A DNA stretch of 9,432 nt from an uncultured Lachnospiraceae bacterium. Its GTDB lineage: Bacteria; Bacillota_A; Clostridia; Lachnospirales; Lachnospiraceae. The notes under the pieces are model-generated. The model was not told the DNA's origin. It did not search any database and worked only from the letters and a program-made list of their open reading frames with translations. Below, one piece after another: positions 1 through 8,405 of the stretch. The stretch covers positions 1 through 9,432 of the forward strand of contig CANOBT010000199.1 in the NCBI GenBank assembly GCA_947564305.1. Direction: 5' to 3'. The translations under genes and the position numbers were made by a program. The first letter of the stretch is position 1; every line of letters begins with the position of its first letter.

Positions 1-11
1 CTCTCACAAGC

Positions 12-41
12 AAAAAAAGAGATCAGATTTTCTCTGACCTC
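12..41 (-). terminator. Intrinsic terminator of the R-M operon
   Basis: Read on the minus strand, GAGGTCAGA pairs with TCTGATCTC (nine pairs, one of them G-T) around a GAAAA loop. Seven T residues follow directly. This is a textbook rho-independent terminator, lying about 27 nt past the hsdR stop codon, and it marks the end of the operon. The plus-strand side has no T-run after the stem, so it looks one-directional. The remaining bases 1-11 show nothing recognisable. Confidence 0.9.
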
Positions 42-67
42 AATTTAAAATATTATCTAATTTGTAT

Positions 68-3000
68 CTATGATTTCTTCTTTGTTGTTTTCGCCTTTGG
101 TGGCGTTTTAATCAGTGTCTCCATTCCCTCAGCTTTCAAATCATCATAGATATCGTCATACTCAGAAGCCCACCGTGTGGATAAAAGCCCTTGATATGAC
201 CTATTTTCCGCCTTAGCATTTGTCGAACCCACAAACATATTTAATGTAAGAGCCGCCGCCTCTACCAAGGTACTTGAAACAGGAAATGGTAGGTGTAGTC
301 CCAAACAAGCTGATACTACATTTACCTTTGTGAGACTCTTGTCATTCCACATCTTCTCTATTGTATTGTTATCAAGTCCGGTGATGTCTTTAAGCACATT
401 TACGCTATAGTTACAAACCCGATTGCTCATCAATTCTCTTAAAGCATCACCAAACCCCATATCACGTATAACATCCAACATTTGCTCAGCTATTTCATTC
501 ACAAGACCCAACTGCTTTAATATGTCTTCTGAAATATAGTCTGTATAGTGGAACTCCTTATCTGCTATGCTTTCCGGAAGTTTTATATAATGCAGTTTTC
601 CGTCAGCTCCCATCTTAAATTGCAAGAAACATTCTTCCTCATGTTCCTTCGCATATGCGGTCAAACACATCTTTCCCGAATCTTGTCGTTCGACATACTT
701 CGGTTCATCCAGACACACTTTTTCTTCTATGTAAGCAAAGCATCCTGTATTCATCATGCAGGCCAGAGCATTACTTTTATTGTACCAATGTGAAAGCCGA
801 TGGCTGCTGACAGTAGTTCTGGTTACAACCTCATCATCTACATCTTCATCATAAGAAAGATCATTCTCTATAGCTATACCATTTTCTGATTGAGATTGAT
901 TAGTATCCTGACCTTTCCCACGTTCCTGTTTCTTAGCAGTTTTTCTACCCACATCAATAACATCAGCATACGGATCAATGCCTCCGCTGATTACGAAATC
1001 TCTCAAATATTTACTAACTAGCATTTGCAATCGGTAAGGCTTATAATTATTCTTTTCTATAACAATAAAGAACTTTTCAGCTTTCCCTCTATCAACAGAG
1101 CAAACAAGCTCATCAAAGTACCCAAAATCTTTATAATTACTGACATTAACTTTCCTATCAAGCAGTTTTCTTAGCAAATCCTCATAGCATCCAAGTCTCC
1201 GTACAATCCGGGCAATCCGAGCATCTTCCGCTTTTCTCATGTATTTTGCAATATAGTCACGGAATGTCATTGTTGGGTCAAACTTCACTTCCCCAGACTG
1301 GATATCGCTAATAAAGAGATTCGCATATCTCTGCTCAATCTGAGACAACATCGCAAAGGATTTGTGCAAATCTCTTAGCACTTGATCCATAGCTGCTTGA
1401 TCATAATCACCCTGCTGCCATAGTTTGAAAAATTTATCAAAACGGGAGTTCATATAGTCTGCATCTATCGCATCTGTATTTATTTCCGTTATATGTGCGT
1501 CAATTTCAAATGGAGGCTCTTCGCCTGTTCCACCACCGCCACCAGATGGAAATTCTTTATAACGTTGCAGCAAAACCAAATATGTGTTATAGTCAAAATT
1601 CATGACTATATACGATTCCGTCCCATCTGCTTCAATTACAGCATAAGTATCTTTTGCCCAGCTAAACCCTTGTATCTGTGCAGCTTCCAATTTCTGATTA
1701 AATTGCTTGAACAGTTTTGCAAATTTTCGTTTTTCAGAATTTTCTCCTGGCAGCTTCTCAAAATTTTTGATTCCGGCATTCTTGAAAAGGTCTTCCATTT
1801 CATCATAAAAACGATTCATACTATTGAGATTGCTTGGAAGCTTATCCACAAACAATCCTGTAGGAATGTCCCCTGAATATGCTTTTACTGCGACTTCAAT
1901 ATTGCGCTTCATCGTATGAGGGCGGCGGTAATACTTTATAATGCCAAATGGTTTTTCATCTCCAAATAACCTGTTCGTCCTAGAAAATGCTTGGATTAGA
2001 TTCTCATATTCAAGCATTTTGTCCAGATAAAGAATGTTGATCCATTTAGAGTCATAGCCAGTCAGCATCTGATTGACCACAATCAACAGATTAATCTGCT
2101 TATCCTTACTGATTCGATTGTATGGCTTTTTATGCGCAAGACGCAGTTGAACATCCTCCCTGAACGCATCATAGGTCGGAATAGAAAAGGACGGTCCAAA
2201 CTTTGCCTCATAGTCCTCAAGGATTTCTACAATTCCATCTTCTTTCTCCAGCGTTCCACCACCTTCGTTATCAATAGTAGGATCGAACACAGCCGTAATT
2301 TGTAAATGTGGTGCCATCGATTTAAACAGCCTGTAATACTTCACAGCTTCTGGGATACTATGCGTTGCAAAAATCGCATGAAAAAGACCTCCTCTGCTGA
2401 AAATAGTCCAATACTTTATGATATTTTCTATAACAGCAATTTGATGCTCCTCACGGTCATACTGTGAATTTGGCACATAGTCTTCAATACCCTTGATATA
2501 TTTCTTGCCCTTCCATTCACCAACCATTCTGACTTTCGTTCGATCCATGAATTTATAGTAGACTTTTTCCTTTTTAGCATTGCCCAGCACTTCACTTACA
2601 CTTTTTGCCTTTGCCTTCATCAAAGCAACCTGTTCTCGCAGTTCCATATCCTGGTAGGTCATTTCCATGTATGGATCAAATCCAAGAACATTCTTATCTC
2701 GGATACCGTCAGCAAGTGTATATCTGTGCAGCTCATTACCAAAAATAGTTGTCGTTGTATTATCTTTCTTACTATTAACATCCTGTATCGGTGTTCCAGT
2801 AAATCCAAAAATAATAGCATGGACAAAAGTAGTCTTGATATTCGTAAGCATCTCTCCAAAAGTAGAGCGATGTGCTTCGTCAATGATAATCACAATCCGC
2901 TTAGATACTATTTTATCTATATCAGCACTTTTAATATTTTCCGCATCTCTGGTCACATTGCTCAGTTTTTGGATGGAGGTGATAATTAACGAATCGCTAT

Positions 3001-4093
3001 AATCATCACTCTTTAGCTTTGTCACAAGGACATCCGTATCCGCCGTATCCTGAATTTCTTCTGACGCACTCGCAAAAGCTCTGTAATCATCAAATGACTG
3101 TTTCCCAAGAGCTTTTCTGTCCACCAAAAATACTACCTTGTCCGCAGTACGTGCACTAACAATGAGCTGTGCTGATTTAAAACTGGTCAATGTTTTTCCA
3201 GAACCCGTAGTATGCCATATATGACCACCAAGATTATTGGTATCAGTCCAGTCCTTGTCCATAACTGCATCGGATATGGCTTTCGCTGCTCGATACTGAT
3301 AACTGCGCATTACTTTGAGAGTATCGTCTTTGGCATCCGGAATCGTATAATAACCAATCAACTCATGTGCCATTGGAATATTCAACAGATACTTAACCAC
3401 ATCCTGCCAATCGGAATATGGCACATTATCAAAATCAGCCCAATGAAAATAAAAGGACTTATTAAACACTCCATCCGGACCAGGATTTGCAAAATACACT
3501 GCCTCTGCAGGCTCCATCGCCACAAAAACCTGTATCAGCGAAAAAAATCCCGTAAATACACCCTCATGCGCATATTTTTCAATTTGATTATAAGCATTGC
3601 TTACCGGAATGCCACTCTTTTTCAATTCTATGTGAATCACAGGCATTCCATTGATAAGCAACATCAAATCACCACGTCGGTCATTCAGCCGAGGTGCAGT
3701 TTTGAATATAGGCTGCCTTACAATCTGATAACGGCTGGACCCAAAAGCAATTTCACGTCGATCATATATTTTTAAGCTAACCTCTTTTCCAAAATTTTGT
3801 GTATCATCAGGATTATCACGCTTGATAGACACACTCTTGCCGTTGATGAAATCATTCAGCTTAACGGGTGTGCGCAGTCGGATGATTTGCTCTACAATTT
3901 GTGCCATTTCACTGTCCGTCAAAGGACAATCATTTAAAACATCCTGCTGACGATTATTAGCAAATAAAATATCTGCCCAATTGCGAATAAGCACATCCTC
4001 CGTAGGATAATTCAGCACTTGCTTTTCCCATCCAAATTCTATGAGTTGATCTATGACAGCCTTTTCAAATTTTTTCTCATCATCAAAAACCAC
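68..4093 (-). CDS. hsdR: Type I restriction enzyme R subunit (HsdR), EcoR124I-like, with extra C-terminal HTH-like module
   Basis: This is the ATP-dependent DNA translocase and endonuclease subunit, which cleaves unmodified DNA when bound to HsdM and HsdS. Numbering is from the GTG at 4093. The PD-(D/E)xK nuclease has D142, E156 and K158 (ELKK), followed by QxxxY at Q170/Y174; this is the same spacing as EcoR124I. SF2 helicase motifs are Walker A TTGSGKT (295-301), DEAH (405-408), TGTP (432-435), NQMLTGYDS (674-682) and QAFSRTNR (701-708). A five-glycine linker lies near residue 852. The known family is about 1,000-1,050 aa; this protein is about 1,341 aa. After an acidic, Ser/Gln-rich linker (~1050-1095) comes an added module with a DEPKYV...LTAYA...EECFLQF stretch and a probable helix-turn-helix (~1225-1270). 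The tail is Lys-rich. The start was chosen because AGGAGG at 4107-4102 lies 8 nt before GTG 4093; the upstream in-frame GTG at 4102 overlaps that site. hsdS ends 12 nt upstream, so the genes are co-transcribed. Confidence 0.95.
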   Translation of the reverse strand: MVFDDEKKFEKAVIDQLIEFGWEKQVLNYPTEDVLIRNWADILFANNRQQDVLNDCPLTDSEMAQIVEQIIRLRTPVKLNDFINGKSVSIKRDNPDDTQNFGKEVSLKIYDRREIAFGSSRYQIVRQPIFKTAPRLNDRRGDLMLLINGMPVIHIELKKSGIPVSNAYNQIEKYAHEGVFTGFFSLIQVFVAMEPAEAVYFANPGPDGVFNKSFYFHWADFDNVPYSDWQDVVKYLLNIPMAHELIGYYTIPDAKDDTLKVMRSYQYRAAKAISDAVMDKDWTDTNNLGGHIWHTTGSGKTLTSFKSAQLIVSARTADKVVFLVDRKALGKQSFDDYRAFASASEEIQDTADTDVLVTKLKSDDYSDSLIITSIQKLSNVTRDAENIKSADIDKIVSKRIVIIIDEAHRSTFGEMLTNIKTTFVHAIIFGFTGTPIQDVNSKKDNTTTTIFGNELHRYTLADGIRDKNVLGFDPYMEMTYQDMELREQVALMKAKAKSVSEVLGNAKKEKVYYKFMDRTKVRMVGEWKGKKYIKGIEDYVPNSQYDREEHQIAVIENIIKYWTIFSRGGLFHAIFATHSIPEAVKYYRLFKSMAPHLQITAVFDPTIDNEGGGTLEKEDGIVEILEDYEAKFGPSFSIPTYDAFREDVQLRLAHKKPYNRISKDKQINLLIVVNQMLTGYDSKWINILYLDKMLEYENLIQAFSRTNRLFGDEKPFGIIKYYRRPHTMKRNIEVAVKAYSGDIPTGLFVDKLPSNLNSMNRFYDEMEDLFKNAGIKNFEKLPGENSEKRKFAKLFKQFNQKLEAAQIQGFSWAKDTYAVIEADGTESYIVMNFDYNTYLVLLQRYKEFPSGGGGGTGEEPPFEIDAHITEINTDAIDADYMNSRFDKFFKLWQQGDYDQAAMDQVLRDLHKSFAMLSQIEQRYANLFISDIQSGEVKFDPTMTFRDYIAKYMRKAEDARIARIVRRLGCYEDLLRKLLDRKVNVSNYKDFGYFDELVCSVDRGKAEKFFIVIEKNNYKPYRLQMLVSKYLRDFVISGGIDPYADVIDVGRKTAKKQERGKGQDTNQSQSENGIAIENDLSYDEDVDDEVVTRTTVSSHRLSHWYNKSNALACMMNTGCFAYIEEKVCLDEPKYVERQDSGKMCLTAYAKEHEEECFLQFKMGADGKLHYIKLPESIADKEFHYTDYISEDILKQLGLVNEIAEQMLDVIRDMGFGDALRELMSNRVCNYSVNVLKDITGLDNNTIEKMWNDKSLTKVNVVSACLGLHLPFPVSSTLVEAAALTLNMFVGSTNAKAENRSYQGLLSTRWASEYDDIYDDLKAEGMETLIKTPPKAKTTKKKS

Positions 4094-4101
4094 CCATGCC
4101 A

Positions 4102-4107
4102 CCTCCT
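4102..4107 (-). promoter_or_regulatory. Ribosome binding site deciding the hsdR start
   Basis: AGGAGG on the minus strand overlaps the hsdS stop codon (TAG at 4108-4106). It is 8 nt from GTG 4093, which is ideal spacing, and it overlaps the alternative GTG at 4102. This favours the shorter HsdR, starting VFDDEKKFE. The two candidates differ by only three residues. Confidence 0.65.
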
Positions 4108-5359
4108 ACACGAACATCTTCTGAATACAAGCCATTCTTATATTTTTTAACTTCTCCACCCGGACTTTATACAAACTAATCAGTTCATCCAAAGAATTCA
4201 AATAATCTGCAATCTGCTTTTGCTCCTCAACTTCTGGAATCATCATTTCATATTCTAACATCTCTGACACCTTCAAAACGCGATTTCTCCCTGCACCTCC
4301 TGGCGAGGATAACATAAGGTGATGGCGAAATCTTGCATCCAAAATCATATATTTCAGAAATTGGTCGTAAATATCATCTGTCATAGCAAACTGAGGAAAA
4401 CGGTGAGAAACCAATTTCCCTGCATCATCATCATCTGTAATGGCCACAGCATGTTCCCATGCGAACGTGATATTCACAATCAAATTATGCGAAGCTACCC
4501 TGTGCATCTGCGCAACGCCAAGCTCTTTTCCTGCTTCTACATAATCGTGAAAAACACCTTTACCGTAGCTACGAATACCTAGCCTTTCATAACCGCCATG
4601 TGGAGTTTCAATAGGATCAGAATAAGGAACAACAATCTCACCCAACCTAACTTTCTTCCAAGGAACTTTGTATTCTCCGAATCTTATCTGTGGAGAAATC
4701 CTTTCTCCCTGAACAAATAGTTTCTCTAGCATTGATTTTCTGACATCAACCATCTTATCATGCTTATCCTGATGAATGCCAATTAGATAATCCAGTTGAC
4801 AAAAATACTGTGAAATTAACGCCTGTTCCTCTTTTGTGCATGGATATTTAATGACAGTTTCGGATAACGCTGCTTTCGATATCGATGTAACCTTTGTCCC
4901 TTGCATCAGTGGAAGCAATTGCATATGATATGCGTCCGAATTCATATAATAACCAAGATAACCAGATGCAAATTCTTCTTGAGGGCGACATGGTATTGTA
5001 TGTAATCCTGATATTACGATATCTTTTTCTATGCCAAGTAATTCACAACACTTTCCGACGGTTTCATCTTCTGCTGTATCAGCAATGATTACATCCCCAT
5101 CTCGTAGAGCAGATGTAGCATATTTTGTTACTATAGCATCGTCAGTTATGTAGGGAAGCTGTGCTTTATCTGTGTCCAAAATATCTCCAAATTTAACTAA
5201 GATATCTCCATAATGAATGTTTTTAGCTATTCCGCACTCATTAGATAACTCTGCTCTTGATAGAGCATTATTTTTTAAAATATTAAACACCTTATTAAAT
5301 TCCCTATGCTTCCATTTACCCGAAATTTCATCGAATCTGATACTTGGGTTACTCCTCAT
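4106..5359 (-). CDS. hsdS: Type I R-M specificity subunit (HsdS) with two target recognition domains
   Basis: This subunit binds the bipartite DNA target and bridges two HsdM subunits. At 417 aa it is full length for the family. The two-fold repeat is visible directly: PSIRFDEISGKWK (5-17) matches PQIRFGEYKVPWK (223-235), and the helical conserved regions at 177-216 and 378-417 align end to end with 14 of 40 residues identical. TRD1 covers about 18-175 (NIHYGDILVKFGDI inside). TRD2 covers about 236-377 and includes ITFAWEHAVAI and DDDDAGKLVSHRFPQF, a pattern common in HsdS TRDs. The recognition sequence cannot be read from the sequence. The start ATG overlaps the hsdM stop as TAATG, implying translational coupling, with a GGGGG-type ribosome binding site about 10 nt upstream. 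There is no second hsdS, no inverted hsdS fragment and no recombinase, so no sign of phase-variable specificity within this window. Confidence 0.96.
   Translation of the reverse strand: MRSNPSIRFDEISGKWKHREFNKVFNILKNNALSRAELSNECGIAKNIHYGDILVKFGDILDTDKAQLPYITDDAIVTKYATSALRDGDVIIADTAEDETVGKCCELLGIEKDIVISGLHTIPCRPQEEFASGYLGYYMNSDAYHMQLLPLMQGTKVTSISKAALSETVIKYPCTKEEQALISQYFCQLDYLIGIHQDKHDKMVDVRKSMLEKLFVQGERISPQIRFGEYKVPWKKVRLGEIVVPYSDPIETPHGGYERLGIRSYGKGVFHDYVEAGKELGVAQMHRVASHNLIVNITFAWEHAVAITDDDDAGKLVSHRFPQFAMTDDIYDQFLKYMILDARFRHHLMLSSPGGAGRNRVLKVSEMLEYEMMIPEVEEQKQIADYLNSLDELISLYKVRVEKLKNIRMACIQKMFV
4109..4228 (-). repeat. HsdS distal conserved helix repeat (copy 2)
   Basis: This encodes residues 378-417, EEQKQIADYLNSLDELI through QKMFV. 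It is the C-terminal member of the HsdS internal repeat. In the known architecture these long helices form the antiparallel spacer that sets the distance between half-sites and contacts HsdM. It pairs with the copy at 4712-4831; the similarity is at protein level only. Confidence 0.8.
4712..4831 (-). repeat. HsdS central conserved helix repeat (copy 1)
   Basis: This encodes residues 177-216, EEQALISQYFCQLDYLI through EKLFV, between TRD1 and TRD2. It shares 14 of 40 positions with the C-terminal copy, including EEQ, LD-LI, R and K-FV. It is the normal spacer helix of a two-TRD HsdS. Confidence 0.8.
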
Positions 5360-8103
5360 TACTGTACACCCCCTAACAGTTTCTTTAGTTCAACTAATCC
5401 CTTCGCGTCAAAAGCATCTCCACTCAACCTCGAAACATAGCTCGAAACTTCTGATTCCACAGTTTCAATTTTCTTGTTAACACCAGAAAATGTCACAGCA
5501 TACTTCTCTGACAGAACAGTTAGCCTTGCTATAAAATCCCGAATAAAATTTTCCGACAATTCCATAATCCCAGTGATAATTGGCACATTCCACTTTTCTT
5601 CCAAGATTTTAAGTGCTTGTTCCTTGTCCATACCCTCAATCAAAACCTTTGTCTTTTCATGCAGTGCGGCTGACTTTTCTTTGATTTTCTTTCTCAAGAC
5701 ATTCTCCTGTTCTATCGTAGCCACTACATTCATTAATTTGGCCTCGAACGAATCCTCTGGGAATATGTGCTGCTGTTTTAATGTTTTTATCCGAGCGGTA
5801 ACAACGGCATTGGTATAAGCGCCATTGGTATTTGCTGTCATTCCCGTCCAATCCACAGAATCAGTGTTTTTTACAAAATATGCTTTGTCTTTTTGTGAGA
5901 GTGTAAGATATTCCTGTAACGCAAGAATCTCTGCCGTTTCCACGTCTTCAAGAGCTTCCTCTGCTTTGTTTTTAACCTCTTTATTTACAAACGAAGTACC
6001 AGCATCATTTAAAATACCTGATTCCTTTTCTTCATCGGAGAGAGAATCGATAAGTTCACTATACTCTGCAGAAACAGACGCAAGCTCTTTTTCCATCTCT
6101 CGTAGCTCCTGCGCCTCCGCTGTCAACAATATCTCCTGCACAAGCTCGAACGGCAGAATATGACCTTCCCAACCATCCTGCACTTCTACATCTTTGTCAT
6201 TTTTCTTTTTTGTCACCATATGAGGATCGACCTGAGTCAATGCTCCATCTCCTTCCGTCTGTAAAATCTCTATATCAGTAGATATCTGCCCCCACGCATT
6301 ATCAAGCGCTTGAAACGCTTCATATTTATCAATAGAAACAATCGTCGCCAATCGTCTAAAAATATCTGATGTAATCTTCTCTTCCTCCGACAAAGCGGAC
6401 ACAGTTTGATAATGCCCAATAAGTGATGTCTTTAAGTTCTCGCGCAAGTCCGAAAAAGCAATGGTATAATTCTCTCTGTAGCTGATAACCGATTTATGTT
6501 CTCTAATCACTTGTCCAATATTGTTGGATACAAGCTGCACATATCTTTCCGATATCGGTTCGCAGATATCTTCCCGCAGCCCCGGAAAAGCCTCCCAATA
6601 TGTCTTCAAACCATCTAATTCGTCATTTGGAATACCGCCAAACATGATAGAATGCAAGTCCCAAGGCTCCGGCTTAGCAAATGAATCTACATAACGAGGA
6701 ATATTCAGATTATAATCATTCTCACGAACCTTATCCTTGCTTACCCGCTTCGAGAATCCCGGTATTGTGGCACGTTCATGGATACAATCAACAATTCTCT
6801 TAATGTCAGAAGACCGAAGTCTATTGCTTTTTCCAGCTTTCTCATATCCCTTTGACGCATCAATAATAAGGATATCTGTATCTTCCCTGTGCCGCTTCAG
6901 CACCATGACTAAAGTTTGGATAGACGTACCAAAAAAGATATTAGCAGGTAATCCAATAATCGCATCAATATTGTTTTTTTCAACCAGACTCTTTCTGATT
7001 GTATATTCTTCATTACCACGGAAGAGAACGCCATGCGGAAGGACAATGGTCATAATACCATCATCCTCTAAATGGTACAGTTCATGCAAAAGAAACGCAT
7101 AATCAGCTTTTCCCTTTGGTGCCACACCATAATCCGAAAAACGTGGGTCATGCTTTTTATTCTTAGTGTCCCATTTTTGGGAATAGGGCGGGTTTGATAC
7201 CACCGCATCCACACGAACAAGCCGGTAATGCTCTATATCATCATTTTCAAAGAAGGGCCAGTCTTCCTCCAATGTATCACCATTTCTGACATAGATATTT
7301 GCCGGGTCAATTCCTCTCATTACAAGATTCATTCTTGTCAGGTTGTATGTATTTTCCTTTAACTCCTGGGCATAATAATTGATTCTATTATCGCCCTTAA
7401 GATACTTTGCCACAGCCGATCCTATATTGATAAGCAGGGAACCTGAGCCAGATGTAGGATCATAAATGCGGATTTCCTGCCTGTATTTCAAGTGTTCAGC
7501 AACAATTTCAGACATCAAAACAGACACTTCATGCGGAGTGTAAAATTCACCAGCCTTTTTCCCTGCATTAGCAGCAAACTGGCTGATGAGGTATTCATAA
7601 ATAAATCCCAGTACATCGTAATCCTGCTTGCCATCCATCGGGATACGCTTAATCAATTTTATCAGATTGTTAATGGACTTCGTCTGTGTTGATGCCGTTT
7701 CTCCCAGCTTAGACAATCCTGTCTGAAGCGTATTGAATATCTTTTCAAACACCTTTTTATGCGAATCACTAATCAGTCTATTAAAAGCGGATAACGCTTT
7801 TCTTACATCAGACACATCAAAATCACTACCCTTATCAAGCCATGTGGAAAACAGATTCTCATAGGCAATAAAATAACCAATGGTGTCCTTTGTGTAGTTC
7901 ACAAAGTCCTCATCCGTTTCATCCATCTGCCTGATATCCTCGTCAGTCATTCCTTGTTCTGTAAAAAAACGCAATTCCTTTTCCGAAAGGTATCTGTAAA
8001 AAATAAATCCCAAAATATAATCCTTATATTCATTCGCCTCAATCTTCGAGCGCATTTCATTGGCTGATTTCCAGATAGTCGATGCCAATTGTCGTTTGTT
8101 CAT
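5359..8103 (-). CDS. hsdM: Type I R-M methyltransferase subunit (HsdM), long form
   Basis: This subunit transfers a methyl group from S-adenosylmethionine to N6 of adenine in the HsdS-selected target. The N-terminal helical HsdM domain covers about 1-165. The catalytic domain has GEFYTP (185-190), the SAM-binding motif DPTSGSGSLL (215-224), the catalytic NPPY (304-307) and IIGLPANIFFGTSIQT (382-397). Catalysis therefore looks intact. Family members are often about 500 aa; this one is 914 aa. The extra ~440 residues (about 475-914) are mostly helical and charged, with likely coiled coil around 660-735 and 785-830, and no enzymatic motif that I recognise. Long HsdM forms of this kind do occur in Firmicutes and other gut bacteria. 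The start ATG has GAGGAGG at 8120-8114. The Phd-like gene ends 36 nt upstream with no terminator between them, and the stop overlaps hsdS by one base. Confidence 0.95.
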   Translation of the reverse strand: MNKRQLASTIWKSANEMRSKIEANEYKDYILGFIFYRYLSEKELRFFTEQGMTDEDIRQMDETDEDFVNYTKDTIGYFIAYENLFSTWLDKGSDFDVSDVRKALSAFNRLISDSHKKVFEKIFNTLQTGLSKLGETASTQTKSINNLIKLIKRIPMDGKQDYDVLGFIYEYLISQFAANAGKKAGEFYTPHEVSVLMSEIVAEHLKYRQEIRIYDPTSGSGSLLINIGSAVAKYLKGDNRINYYAQELKENTYNLTRMNLVMRGIDPANIYVRNGDTLEEDWPFFENDDIEHYRLVRVDAVVSNPPYSQKWDTKNKKHDPRFSDYGVAPKGKADYAFLLHELYHLEDDGIMTIVLPHGVLFRGNEEYTIRKSLVEKNNIDAIIGLPANIFFGTSIQTLVMVLKRHREDTDILIIDASKGYEKAGKSNRLRSSDIKRIVDCIHERATIPGFSKRVSKDKVRENDYNLNIPRYVDSFAKPEPWDLHSIMFGGIPNDELDGLKTYWEAFPGLREDICEPISERYVQLVSNNIGQVIREHKSVISYRENYTIAFSDLRENLKTSLIGHYQTVSALSEEEKITSDIFRRLATIVSIDKYEAFQALDNAWGQISTDIEILQTEGDGALTQVDPHMVTKKKNDKDVEVQDGWEGHILPFELVQEILLTAEAQELREMEKELASVSAEYSELIDSLSDEEKESGILNDAGTSFVNKEVKNKAEEALEDVETAEILALQEYLTLSQKDKAYFVKNTDSVDWTGMTANTNGAYTNAVVTARIKTLKQQHIFPEDSFEAKLMNVVATIEQENVLRKKIKEKSAALHEKTKVLIEGMDKEQALKILEEKWNVPIITGIMELSENFIRDFIARLTVLSEKYAVTFSGVNKKIETVESEVSSYVSRLSGDAFDAKGLVELKKLLGGVQ

Positions 8104-8139
8104 TGTTTAATTTCCTCCTCGTTATTTTGATGGCAGTGC

Positions 8140-8343
8140 CTAATATTCATTAATGTCTATGCCTGCCTGAAGTAGTCGCTCATATCTTGCATAGGAAAGA
8201 ACCACGGCTATTGGCTTTCCATTCTTCAATATAAATCCTGCCTTGTCATCCTCGGATAACCCTCTAATCAATTTTGAAGATTGCCCGCGATTGAACTCAC
8301 CGATATTGAAATGTTCCATAGGAACCTTGTTTTTCTTTTCCAA
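8140..8343 (-). CDS. Phd/YefM-family antitoxin-like small protein, orphan, leading the R-M operon
   Basis: This is a 67-aa protein. FNIGEFNRGQSSKLIRGL (about 12-29) fits the N-terminal strand and helix of the Phd/YefM fold, and GFILKNGKPIAVVLSYARYERLL (about 36-58) is the diagnostic core: a strand, NGKPIAVVLS, then an xYERLL helix. In the family the N-terminal part dimerises and binds operator DNA, while a C-terminal extension of about 20-30 residues blocks the toxin. Here the protein stops at GIDINEY soon after the core, so little toxin-binding tail remains. No toxin gene follows; the next gene is hsdM, 36 nt downstream. I infer a transcriptional repressor of this operon rather than an antitoxin. 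TTG 8343 is chosen because AGGAGG lies 7 nt upstream; the in-frame GTG at 8349 is only 1 nt from that site, and ATG 8319 is a further alternative. Confidence 0.82.
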   Translation of the reverse strand: MEKKNKVPMEHFNIGEFNRGQSSKLIRGLSEDDKAGFILKNGKPIAVVLSYARYERLLQAGIDINEY

Positions 8344-8350
8344 AGTCACT

Positions 8351-8356
8351 CCTCCT
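8351..8356 (-). promoter_or_regulatory. Ribosome binding site deciding the TTG start of the Phd-like gene
   Basis: AGGAGG on the minus strand has 7 nt between it and TTG 8343, but only 1 nt between it and GTG 8349. The spacing favours TTG, giving a protein that begins MEKKNKVPMEHF. Confidence 0.65.
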
Positions 8357-8360
8357 AAAT

Positions 8361-8370
8361 CTAATTACTT
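8361..8370 (-). promoter_or_regulatory. Third, imperfect operator-like site
   Basis: On the minus strand AAGTAATTAG keeps the TAATTA centre and the left arm of the upstream palindromes but loses the right arm. It covers the predicted start of transcription. Its centre is 35 bp from the palindrome at 8393-8406. It could be a weaker binding site. Confidence 0.35.
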
Positions 8371-8377
8371 ACTTTAT

Positions 8378-8405
8378 ATTATATCAAATCGAATTGTAAT
8401 TACAA
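8378..8405 (-). promoter_or_regulatory. Promoter of the phd-like-hsdM-hsdS-hsdR operon
   Basis: On the minus strand, an exact TATAAT (8383-8378) is preceded by TGA, giving an extended -10. A TTGTAA -35 (8405-8400, four of six consensus bases) lies 16 nt upstream. The sequence beyond is very AT-rich and could act as an UP element. Transcription would start near 8371, leaving a leader of about 28 nt that includes the AGGAGG. This is the only good promoter seen on this strand upstream of the operon. Confidence 0.75.

Noticed and set aside
1529..1543. Run of five glycine codons in hsdR as a slippage hotspot
   Set aside because: The codons are mixed (GGT, GGC, GGA), so it is only an imperfect triplet repeat and most likely an ordinary flexible linker; length changes would stay in frame.
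3345..3375. HELIG in HsdR as a possible HExxH metalloprotease motif
   Set aside because: The fifth residue is Gly, not His, and it lies in the linker between the nuclease and motor domains. The C-terminal HEEEC also fails the pattern, so there is no protease signature.
3212..3775. 187-codon open frame on the plus strand inside hsdR
   Set aside because: It is a shadow of the helicase-coding region; the minus-strand frame shows the conserved HsdR motifs.
4106..8103. Phase-variable specificity by hsdS inversion or repeat slippage
   Set aside because: Only one hsdS is present, with no inverted copies, no recombinase gene, and no long simple repeat in hsdS or hsdM.
8104..8139. Short palindrome GGCACTGCC between the Phd-like gene and hsdM as a terminator
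   Set aside because: The two four-base arms are separated by a single base, so no hairpin can form, and no T-run follows; the genes appear co-transcribed.
8140..8343. Classical toxin-antitoxin pair
   Set aside because: No RelE/Doc/YoeB-like frame adjoins the Phd-like gene on either side; the 36-nt gap leads straight to hsdM.
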